Below, in pieces: positions 56,540 through 64,000 of a stretch of 64,000 nucleotides of DNA. Source of the DNA: Bactericera cockerelli. Its lineage: Eukaryota; Arthropoda; Insecta; Hemiptera; Triozidae. Below the pieces are notes generated by a model. It was given only the letters and a program-made list of their open reading frames with translations, did no database searches and was not told the DNA's origin. Position 1 is the first letter of the stretch, and every line of letters begins with the position of its first letter. Location: positions 14,597,363 to 14,661,362 of the forward strand of contig CM044967.1 in the NCBI GenBank assembly GCA_024516035.1, in the 5' to 3' direction. Both the position numbers and the translations under genes were made by a program.

Positions 56540-56744
56540 GTCCCGGTAGCTCAGTGGTAAAGGCAACACTCTGTGAATCCAGAGATTCCAGAGGTCGCGG
56601 GAAACCCAGCCGGGACATGACAAGTTATCCTCCCATTTGGGATTTTTACCACATAATAATATGTCTTGGGCTTACTGCTGGAATAATGGGACTTTAGTAT
56701 TCTTAATCGGGCAGTATAAATAAGGCGATATAATTATTATTATT
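56540..56744 (+). mobile_element. tRNA-headed SINE, first family, forward copy
   Basis: GTCCCGGTAGCTCAGTGGTA (A box), then GGTCGCGGGAAACCCAGCC, where the B box is damaged. The body CATGACAAGTTATCCTCCCA, CTGCTGGAATAATGGGACTT and the tail are intact. It lies tail-out from the reverse copy about 150 bp away, so the two form an inverted pair. Confidence 0.9.
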
Positions 56745-57084
56745 TTCCTACCACCCTGTAGAAGCGTGAAAAACTTCAACTTCTTTATTCATGCAGAATA
56801 ATGATATTTTGAAAAATGCGTTTCACTTTAAAATTAACAAGAGATTTTGAAGCTTTGAGAACATATTCAGTAAATCTCAAGTTGACTCTTGAAATTAATA
56901 TAAGTTTTACAGAACTTCTCATCTTTACAAATCGATCCATACTTTTTCAAAAATGTTCACATTGTTCACTCTTAGGTATTATAAAGGATTTTGTAAATCT
57001 TAAGAGCGAGCTCTTGACTCTAGTTAATCTTGGGAGGAGTCCCATATTGTTACTTTGATACTAATCTATTGATGAACTTACTGA

Positions 57085-57175
57085 CCTCAGTGGATTGATG
57101 AATAATTGTAACCTGGCGGACTTGTAACCTGGATGTCGGTTGTTCGAAATTCAATTTCGACAAAAAATTTTAGCA
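57085..57175 (+). mobile_element. tRNA-like SINE head, third family
   Basis: CTCAGTGGATTGATGAATAA, TGGCGGACTTGTAACCTGG, GTTGTTCGAAATTCAA. Related to 52503. Confidence 0.6.
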
Positions 57176-57280
57176 GAGTGAGTTTGAGTAGTTGTGACAT
57201 CACGAAAGTGATTAGATTATAATAACTTAAAAAAAAAACTTTTTAAACAATCAATGGGCTTCATTCAAACAGACCGGGCA

Positions 57281-57479
57281 TAATAATAATATCGCCTTAT
57301 TTAATACTGCTCGACTAGGACTAACAAATCCTATTACTTCAGTAGTAAGCCCAAGACGTATGTATGTAGTCAAAAACCTTAATGGGAGGATAACTTTTGT
57401 CTTGCAAGGCTGGGTTTCGAACCCGCGACCTATAGATTACCAGTCAGACGCGATGATCACTGAAATACCGGAACAGACA
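57281..57479 (-). mobile_element. tRNA-headed SINE, first family, diverged
   Basis: On the minus strand: GTTCCGGTATTTCAGTGATC, CGCGGGTTCGAAACCCAGCC (intact B box GGTTCGAAACC), body CAAAAGTTATCCTCCCATTA, GTCTTGGGCTTACTACTG, 3' GCAGTATTAAATAAGGCG. Confidence 0.85.
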
Positions 57480-57504
57480 GTAGCACTAAACGGACAAGTT
57501 AGTT

Positions 57505-57670
57505 TACATTCTAGCTATAGATTGCGGGTTTGAACCTGGAGGCTGCAGGTTCGAATCCCGGCTGGAGCGGAAAATTCTGACCGAGTTTTTCGTTTCCAGA
57601 ATGACATGGATGTAAAGGTTAAGTGCCCTGAAGTAATGCGAAAGCGGTTCCAGGGCACAATTATTACCTT
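57505..57670 (+). mobile_element. SINE-like repeat with B box
   Basis: GGAGGCTGCAGGTTCGAATC CCGGCTGGAGCGG, then TTTCCAGAATGACATGGATG and TGCCCTGAAGTAATGCGAA. B-box-like GGTTCGAATCC is intact; family unknown. Confidence 0.65.
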
Positions 57671-57702
57671 TAAAGAAAAGCTATAGATTCTGGCATGACG
57701 AT

Positions 57703-58100
57703 AGATTATGCGTAAATGTGAGTGTAGGTATGTGTGTATTTTTTTTCTTTCTCAAGTTAATGTTGTGTATTAATCTCTGAAAAACCATGGTCGTATAATT
57801 TTCTTTCTAACCAAAAAAAAAAAATTCCTGGTTAGGTTTTTTCCAAATATTTCCATTTTATTCCAAGATCATTCGTCAAAGATAAACAATGGACTTAACC
57901 TATAAAAGAACTGGAAGCAAGAATTTTCTACTTCCATTTTGGTTAACTTTGGAAGAGGAAATTTTTCCTCTTCCAAAAGAAAAATGACTTGCTTCCAGTT
58001 TGGTTCATTTTATTCCCGTTTGGTTAACTTTGGTTAGAAAGAAAAATACGGCTTAGATTATGCGTGAATGTGTGTGTGTGTGTATTATCTGAAAAACCAT
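57703..58100. mobile_element. Palindromic MITE between duplicated flanks
   Basis: The MITE 57791-58047 has ends CGTATAATTTTCTTTCTAACC and GGTTAGAAAGAAAAATACGG, with a perfect inner palindrome (TTGGAAGAGGAAA, one base, TTTCCTCTTCCAA) at 57949-57976. The sequences TAGATTATGCGTAAATGTG ... CTGAAAAACCATGG on the left and TAGATTATGCGTGAATGTG ... CTGAAAAACCATG on the right are near-copies, so a segment next to the exon donor was duplicated. Confidence 0.75.
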
Positions 58101-58107
58101 GTCTTAC

Positions 58108-58227
58108 TTTCTTTTCCTTCTTCTCCTCGTCCGTCTGTCCCCTGCTGCCGCTAGCCCCTGGCGGGGGATACGAGAACCAGAACTGGTGCGCCAGCTTGCG
58201 AGACGAGACTGGTTGGAGTCTAGGTGT
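58108..58227 (-). CDS. Hk: Kv beta subunit, 5'-most recognised exon (partial)
   Basis: The open frame ends at a good donor (AAA|GTAAGA) at 58108/58107 in phase 0, which fits the next exon. It reads SSRKLAHQFWFSYPPPGASG and then a charged QTDEEKKEKK tail. No ATG lies in frame before the in-frame TAG at 58228-58230, so the exon must begin at an acceptor. Several AG candidates occur between about 58195 and 58227, and I could not choose among them. The encoded segment belongs to the variable N-terminal region ahead of the AKR core. GC content and codon regularity stand out from the AT-rich surroundings. The assignment to the same gene rests on phase, spacing and the charged run continuing into the next exon. 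Confidence 0.6.
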
Positions 58228-58254
58228 CTAGCACTGGCGGTGGGTAGTCAGAGT

Positions 58255-59050
58255 AACCATTGAGGGACGAGGAAGTATTCACTGAAGCGAGTATTCAAAG
58301 TATTCACTTCCGGTGAGTAGTTGAGTAAGAGCTCAACTGCCGGTGAGTTGGACTTAGTCGTGGGTATAGATTGGGGGAGAGTATTCGAAGTATTCACTGA
58401 AGCGAGTATTTAAATTGATCACTTCCGGTGAGTAGTTGAGTAAGAGTTTAGTGAGTTGGACCTTGTAGTGGGTATGGATTGGGGCGAGTATTGGAAGTAT
58501 TCACTGAAGCGAGTATTTAAAGTATTGACTGCCGATGCCGGTGAGTAGTTGAGTAAGAGTAAGTTTAGTGAGTTGGACCTTGTAGTGGGTATGGATTGGG
58601 GCGAGTATTCGAAGTATTCACTGAAGCGAGTATTTAAAGTATTCACTTCCAGTGAGTAGTTGAGTAAGAGTTTAGTGAGTTGGACTTTGTCGTGGGTATG
58701 GATTGGGGGCGAGTATTCGAAGTATTCACTGAAGCGAGTTTTCAAAGTATTCACTGAAGTGAGTATTCAAAGTATTCACTGCTGGTGAGTAGTTGAGGAA
58801 GAGTTCAGTGAGTTGGACCTTGTCGTGGGTATGGATTGGGGGAGAGTATTCGAAGTATTCACTGAAGCGAGTATTCAAAGTATTCACTGCTAGTGAGTAG
58901 TTGAGTAAAAGTTCAGTGAGTTGGACTTTGTCGTGGGTATGGATTGGGGCGAGTGTTCGAAGTATTCAATGAAGCGAATATTCAAAGTATTCACTGAAGT
59001 GAGTATTCAAGGTATTCTGGTGGTGAGTAATTAAGTATTCTTTGACAAGA
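58255..59050. repeat. Minisatellite, about 107-133-bp unit
   Basis: Unit: GAGTATTCGAAGTATTCACT, GAAGCGAGTATTCAAAGTAT, TCACTTCCGGTGAGTAGTTG, AGTAAGAGTTCAGTGAGTTG, GACCTTGTCGTGGGTATGGA, TTGGGG. GGTATGGATT recurs at 58471, 58588, 58695, 58828 and 58936. Length differences come from gain or loss of a GAAGTATTCACT subunit of about 26 bp. It lies directly upstream of the 5'-most recognised exon. Confidence 0.92.
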
Positions 59051-59900
59051 GTTCAGTGAAGCAAGTAGTCGATCTTGGTATACGTTTTAATTATGGATTG
59101 TTTGAGTAGGTAATCTTTACAGCTGAGTATTCGAAGTATTCACTGGTGGTGAATAGTTGAGTATTTTTTTGTCAAGACTTTGTAGTGGCTATGTATTAAT
59201 TGGATTATTAAAGTATTCTTTAGGGCTAGGTAGTCAAAGAATTTGTTGGGGTTAAGTAATTGAATATTATTTCACAGGATTTTAGTGAAACAAGTGGTTG
59301 GACTTGATTACAAGGATTGCGATATTAGAGTATTCATTAGTTGGAGTATTCATTGAGTCTGTGTTATCAGAGGATTTAGGTCAGTGTAATCTTCATATTT
59401 TTATGGAGTTCAGAGAGTTTTTCATTAGAAGTGAGTATTCTGAGGATTTAGTAAAGATGGTATCTAATACTTACTTAGAGCTAGAATTGAGAGTATTCAT
59501 GGAAGTTGAGATGTGAAAGTATTCAAAAGGGGTCGAGTCAAAAATATAACTGGAGTATTCATAGAAGCTGTCATTAGGAGTGAATATTGTAAATAATCAT
59601 CGAAGAAGATTATTTAGCTGAAAAGGGTAAATATTTAAGTAAGGGGTTCAAATAAAGATTTCATTGAAGTAAAGAATTCTGTTTATACGTCAAGAATTTT
59701 CATTGATTCTGAAAATTAAGAGTTTTCATTGAAGTAAAGAATTCTGTGCATTCAGAGAAGTTAAGAATTCAAAGTTATCATTCTCAGTGAAGTTTGATGA
59801 AGTCATTGGAGAATGAAGTTTAGAATTCAGAGTTTTATTTGAAGTTTTGGGTTCAGTGTTTTCATTGAAGTGAAGGAGTCAGTTTTTCCAGTGGGTATAA
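59051..59900. repeat. Degenerate continuation of the GTATTCA minisatellite
   Basis: Words such as AGAGTATTCATTAGTTGG, TCATTGAAGTAAAGAATTC recur without a fixed period, consistent with an older edge of the array at 58.3 kb. Confidence 0.65.
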
Positions 59901-60590
59901 GTATTCTTTGCAAGAGTTCAACATGTGGAGTGGAAGATTATACGGTTGTACATCTCAGTACTAAGTGGTTGAACAGTTATCTGGGATCATAGTGTTGTAT
60001 GATGTTGAATACTTCTTGATAGAACATTCTGAAATATAAAGAAAAATAAATAAATTAGGAAAGTAAGGAGACGGTACGCGCAAATTTCTGAAACCGAATT
60101 ATCCACGTGAAAGCATAGGCTAGAACTAAGAAAATGTATCCTCAATTTGGACTAAAAGGACTTCCTTTAGTGCATAGTTGCATACCTATACCCAATGTCT
60201 AAAAGTTGTAAAAAACAGAATAATGAAACAAAAAAATAATTATGAAAGCAAAGAAAAAGTTTTGCTCTAGTAAACTTTTGGTCATCAAGGATATTAGCTT
60301 CTAAATAAACAAATAAATTAAAAGCAAAAAGAAGCGAACGTTCATAAACGTCAGGCCTTTGAAATGAAAATGAGATTTAATGTAAAAGCGATTTGGTCGT
60401 AGGAGAAAAAATCTCAGGATATTGTGAGCCTCCAAGCTGTACCCAGTTCCTGAAGGTGCTAGATTGATGATGAATGTATATCTTCCTCGTAGAATTGAAT
60501 ACTACTGGCCTTAATTTACTGCGTCTCCCCTCCCCGCATGGTCGCTTTCTACGGCAAATCTGTCACTCACAGAGAATGTTGGGGTGAGAG
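59901..60590. other. No gene recognised
   Basis: AT-rich spacer without assignable features. Confidence 0.45.
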
Positions 60591-60599
60591 ATTCGGCGA

Positions 60600-61953
60600 G
60601 AGTTGAGAGAGATAGCTGGGAAGGGGAAAGAAAGAAAGAGAAAGGCATAGTTGGGTGGGGAGAGAAAGAGAAAGAAAATGAGTGAGATAGCCAACTATCT
60701 CACTCATTTTCTCACCCTCTTTCTCTTTCTTCATCTCAATTATCTATAACAACTATGAATCTCTCTCTCTCTCTCTCTCTAAGCGAAGGTAGGGAGAAAG
60801 AGAGTAATAGTTGGGGTGGAGAAAGAGTCAGATAGTCGGCATGAAGAGAAAGAGAGATAGTTTGGTCGGAGAGAGAGATATATAGATAGTTGGGATGGGG
60901 AGAGAGAAAGAGAGAGATGGATAGTTGGGTTTGCGTGAGAGAGAGATATAGATATTTGGGATGAGGAGAGAGAAAGAGAGTAAGGGATAGTTGGGTTTGC
61001 GTGAAAGAGAGAGAGAGAAAGAGTTGGGGGAAGGGGGAGAGAGAAAGAGAGAGAGAGAGGGATGGTTGGGTTTGCGTGAGAGAGAAAGAGTTGGAGGGAG
61101 AGAGAAAGAGAGAGAGGGATAGTTGGGTTTTCGTGAGAGAGACAAAGAGTTGGGGAGGGGAGAGATAGGGTGGGGGGGGGCGAATAAGTTAAGGTGGAGA
61201 GAGATAGACAGTTTTAGTAGGTGGGAGTGAGAGAGTTCAATGAGGATCAAAGAGGGAGTTTAAGAAAGGGTGGATTTATGGAAAGGGATATAAGAAGGAA
61301 GAGAGAGAGAGAGAAAAATAAAGGGAGGAGGAGGAGGAGGACAAGAGGTTGAAGCAATGGAGAAAAAGTGAAAGAAGGAGAGAGAAAAAGATGGAGGGGA
61401 GGAGAGTTTGAAGCTGTGAATAAAAAGTGAAGGAAAGAGAGAGAGAGATTGAGAGAGTGGGAGAGACACATAGAGTGTGAAAGAGTTAGGGGGTTGTTGG
61501 GGGAATCGAGAAATAGAGAAATGCGGGTGATATAAAAAAATGGAAGTTTTTCTCATCTAAATAATCTGGGTCAGGTGGTACGTCAATACGACCGGAGGAT
61601 AGATTATTCAGGACTGTGCATTGGGAGAGAGAGAGATAAATAGAGTGTGAGTGAGAGAGAGAGGAAGAGGAGGAAAGAGAGTGAGAAAGAAAGATAAAGA
61701 CAGTGTGAGTGAGAGAAAGAAAGAGGGAGAGAGAGAGAGCTGAGAGAGTGAGAGTGAGAGTGCGAGTGAGAGTGAGAGAGAGAGAAAGAGAGAGAGAAAG
61801 AAAGATAAAGAGAGTGCGAGTAGAGAGAGAGAAAAAGAAAGGAGAGAAGGGGGAGAGAGATCGGATTGAATGAGAGTGAGAAAGAGAGAGAGAGAGAGAG
61901 GGAAGAGAAAGTGAAAGATACACGATACACATAGAGAGGGAGATAGAAAGAAA

Positions 61954-61984
<31 letters not shown>

Positions 61985-62032
61985 GGGGACAGAGGGATAA
62001 TTGGGGAGGATCTCCTCCCCAATTATCCCTCT
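60600..62032. repeat. GA-rich tract with diverged tandem units, bounded by palindromes
   Basis: The plus strand is almost all purine. Between 60840 and 61160 a unit GATAGTTGGGTTTGCGTGAG AGAG(A) repeats with variable length; GAGAGA dominates beyond that. Perfect palindromes lie at both sides: AAAATGAGTGAGATAG / CTATCTCACTCATTTT near 60674-60709 and the 42-bp one at 61991-62032. Long open frames on the minus strand (LSLSLS) reflect composition only. Confidence 0.92.
61991..62032. repeat. 42-bp perfect palindrome
   Basis: AGAGGGATAATTGGGGAGGA and TCCTCCCCAATTATCCCTCT are exact reverse complements separated by two bases (TC). It marks the abrupt end of the GA-rich tract. Confidence 0.97.
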
Positions 62033-62249
62033 ACTACTTATTAATATTAATACTACTTATTAATCGTACCTAGTACTTATTAGAATACATTAATAGAACT
62101 TATTTAAAAATTATCAATTCTATTTTTTTTAAAAAATATGTAAGTTCTATTTAGTTTTTCCTAATTTTTTTTTCAATTGTGTTTCTTAGGAAAAATAAAT
62201 ACAGTATAATATTATAATCTCAATGATAAGACTAAAGAGTCCCTCGTAG

Positions 62250-62320
62250 TCTTAAATAAAACTGGGTAGGTCAAATTTTCGACGAATACAATACACACCT
62301 TATTATAGGATAAGGCAAGT
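62250..62320 (-). mobile_element. CTTTCCTTAT element, end fragment
   Basis: ACTGGGTAGGTCAAATTTTC, GACGAATACAATAC, ACCTTATTATAGGATAAGGC: the reverse of the start of the element at 52600-52670. Confidence 0.75.
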
Positions 62321-62564
62321 AAAAAAGCTCATTTGTTCGTGTTATCTAAGGCTGTGTTATGTAAGTTGGTGTTTAGTGTTTTCCACTCCTAAAAAGGTTA
62401 ATAGAGAAAATAATAACACCTCCGATTAGCAGCGGGTGTAGTCACTGTGTTCATTGTTTTTCCTATTTTAAGTAACTAATCCGTGAGTCGAGTGAGAATT
62501 AAAAGAGTGAGGAGGGGTTTTATCCAATTACTGGTTGTAAATAGGATATGAAGTCAGGCCGGGT

Positions 62565-63030
62565 TCTAAGTCAGTCAGTAAATTAGTAAAAACAGAAAAG
62601 TGAGAAGTTGTATTAGATGTACATGAAAGTTTTTTTTAATCATATTTGTGTTGAGCACAATCGTGATGTAGAAATTACTCAAACTTGGCTTACAATTTTT
62701 TTTTCTTCCTAATTGGGAACTTGAATCACTAACCTCCGGTTTACGAGTCCGCCAAATTATTTATAATAATCTGCTCGGTGACAGGCCATAAGGCCGGATT
62801 TAAGTCAGTCAGTAAATTAGTAAAAACAGAAAAGTGAGAAGTTGTATTAGATCTACATGAAAGTTTTTTTTTTTATCATAGGTATTTGTGTTGAGCACAA
62901 TCGTGTTGTAGAAATTACTCAAACTTGGCTTACAATTTTTTTTTCTTCCTAATTTGGAACCACTAACCTCCGGTTTACGAGTCCGCCAAATTATGTATAA
63001 TAATCTGCTCAGTGACAGGCCATAACGTGG
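62565..63030. repeat. 234-bp tandem duplication
   Basis: TCAGTCAGTAAATTAGTAAA starts at 62571 and 62805. Both copies carry ACAGAAAAGTGAGAAGTTGT, AGCACAATCGTG, CTAACCTCCGGTTTACGAGT (a reversed SINE-head-like piece) and ATCTGCTC-GTGACAGGCCATA. They differ by small indels. Confidence 0.93.
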
Positions 63031-63044
63031 CGTTGTACAGAAAA

Positions 63045-63220
63045 TTAGTTTATTATTATTCCCATTATTTCAGCAGTAAGCCCAAGACATACCTATGTTT
63101 ATGTGGTAAAAATCACAAATGGTAGGATAACTTGTCATGTCCCGGCTGGGTTTCGAACCTACGACTTCTAGAATCTCTGGATTCACATAGTGCGGCCTTT
63201 ACCACTGAGCTACCGGGACA
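63045..63220 (-). mobile_element. tRNA-headed SINE, first family
   Basis: On the minus strand: TGTCCCGGTAGCTCAGTGGT, AAAGGCCGCACTATGTGAA, GTAGGTTCGAAACCCAGCC (intact B box), CATGACAAGTTATCCTACCA, GTCTTGGGCTTACTGCTG, AAATAATGGGAATAATAATA. Confidence 0.9.
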
Positions 63221-63224
63221 GATA

Positions 63225-63730
63225 GTTTTATTTGTACATAAAACATTGAAAGGCGCTAAATAAAACTATACATTTTATATTCGGTAGTAAATGGAATAAA
63301 ATAATGTGTACAAAAAAAACTATGGAGAGAAGGATCCATGCAGGGAAAGAATAACGTTTGGCACTTACGCCTTTTCTTACATAAATATTGGAAATAAAGT
63401 TTAACGGGAGATTTGGGACATTTTTTCAGCGAATTATCGTCCCGCTGGGATTGATAATTTAAAAGAAAAAAGAGAAAATATTATTCAATAATTTTCAAAC
63501 TGAAGGGAAAAACTAAAAATATACCCAAGTTTTTGCTGCCATTTTTTTTTAAATTCTGTGATAGAAAGGAAATAGAAATTGATACAGCAGAAATTTTCTC
63601 CAAACAACTATAAATAAATGGTTTTTTGATGGCCGTTACTAAACATGTCAAATTGGCATTACATTATATTACACATACATTGGTGATGAATTGGTATCGT
63701 ACATTAAAATAACAAGTGAATCTCTCATTT
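63225..63730. other. No gene recognised
   Basis: AT-rich spacer without assignable features. Confidence 0.45.
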
Positions 63731-63734
63731 TCCT

Positions 63735-63842
63735 TTAATAATAATAATCTTTAGTGGAAGGTAACCACCGGGCAAGGTTAATGCTCAAAGCATTTCTACC
63801 ACCTAACCCTCAGAGTCTTTTTCTTATGTGGTCACAAACTCT
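63735..63842 (-). mobile_element. SINE body, second family, reverse
   Basis: AATAATCTTTAGTGGAAGGT, AACCACCGGGCAAGGTTAAT, GCTCAAAGCATTTCTACCAC, CCTCAGAGTCTT: the reverse of the body at 49560-49650. It abuts a forward head at 63850, giving two partial copies head to head. Confidence 0.8.
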
Positions 63843-63849
63843 TATTGAG

Positions 63850-63995
63850 AATTCCTGTAAGTATGTGGTTAAAGCGCTAGTCTGACAATTCAGATATCAT
63901 AGCATTCGTTGGTTCGAATCCCACCCAATACATGAATTTTCCCTCATTTACATGGGACATTGACCACGTAATAATAGCACCAAATCTACTGCCGG
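63850..63995 (+). mobile_element. SINE head, second family
   Basis: GTAAGTATGTGGTTAAAGCG, CTAGTCTGACAATTCAGAT, GGTTCGAATCCCACCCAATA (intact B box), CCACGTAATAATAGCACC. Cut by the window end. Confidence 0.8.
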
Positions 63996-64000
63996 ATTAA

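Larger units (their letters stand above)
22289..58227 (-). other. Hk: Kv channel beta-subunit gene (Hyperkinetic-like), span of recognised exons
   Basis: Nine exons on the minus strand encode an aldo-keto-reductase-fold potassium channel beta subunit. The reading phases at the eight junctions in transcript order are 0, 2, 1, 2, 1, 1, 0 and 0, and each donor phase matches the next acceptor. Family landmarks appear in the correct order: [74 protein letters not shown] and LLLGAT. Known role of the family: a cytoplasmic tetramer docks on Shaker-type alpha subunits, binds NADPH and alters inactivation. The first coding exon and the final C-terminal exon (after LHCLQ) were not found. The introns hold LINE, SINE and DNA-transposon copies. 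The insect Hk assignment is from memory of the family, not a search. Confidence 0.9.

Noticed and set aside
56540..56615. tRNA gene (GTCCCGGTAGCTCAGTGG...)
   Set aside because: Damaged B box, no clean acceptor stem, and the same head is attached to one shared body in at least four copies: a SINE.
58419..58754. Minus-strand ORF with NTLNTRFSEYFEYSP repeats as N-terminal coding sequence of the K+ channel gene
   Set aside because: It follows the 107-133-bp minisatellite and is not in frame with a supported splice site.
60828..62022. Ser/Leu-rich minus-strand ORFs of 74-178 codons
   Set aside because: Artefacts of the GA-rich tract.

Overview
This window looks like intronic and intergenic DNA of an AT-rich insect genome. 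The evidence is one multi-exon gene with short exons and long introns, tRNA-headed SINEs, several LINE families, TIR and fold-back DNA elements, and long satellite arrays. The gene resembles the insect Hyperkinetic / voltage-gated K+ channel beta-subunit family. A hemipteran (planthopper-like) source is my guess from the style of the repeats; it is not proved by the sequence.

Layout. 1-3.2 kb: an inverted-repeat element and a pyrimidine-rich 50-bp minisatellite. 3.2-15.9 kb: a complex satellite block. One composite module recurs about five times and is interleaved with different tandem arrays (96/49-bp, 49-bp, 27-bp, 88-bp, and an unrelated 49-bp unit). 15.9-20.1 kb: a fold-back element, then a 5'-truncated LINE on the minus strand. 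The reverse transcriptase ORF of this LINE carries an in-frame low-complexity insertion of about 270 residues. 20.1-58.2 kb: minus-strand exons of the K+ channel beta-subunit gene, with introns full of repeats. 58.2-60 kb: a minisatellite of about 108-133 bp. 60.6-62.0 kb: a GA-rich tract bounded by perfect palindromes. 62-64 kb: a tandem duplication and SINEs.

The host gene. I recognise nine minus-strand exons in transcript order: 58108-~58227, 55959-56140, 36626-36855, 28915-29122, 28242-28369, 25826-26032, 24503-24597, 23285-23344 and 22289-22501. The eight junctions agree in reading phase, and all donors are GT. Joined, they encode a long N-terminal region followed by most of an aldo-keto-reductase-fold Kv beta core. 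The start codon and the last C-terminal exon are not visible here. The protein would sit in the cytoplasm, bound to Shaker-type K+ channel alpha subunits, and bind NADP(H).

Most of the rest is repeats. The observations most worth following up are the composite satellite block, a dispersed 16-bp motif that sits 10-32 nt upstream of four of the gene's splice acceptors, a 342-bp near-perfect inverted repeat, and the LINE reverse transcriptase with a satellite-like insertion. I saw no CRISPR array, bacterial operon, rRNA or credible tRNA gene.
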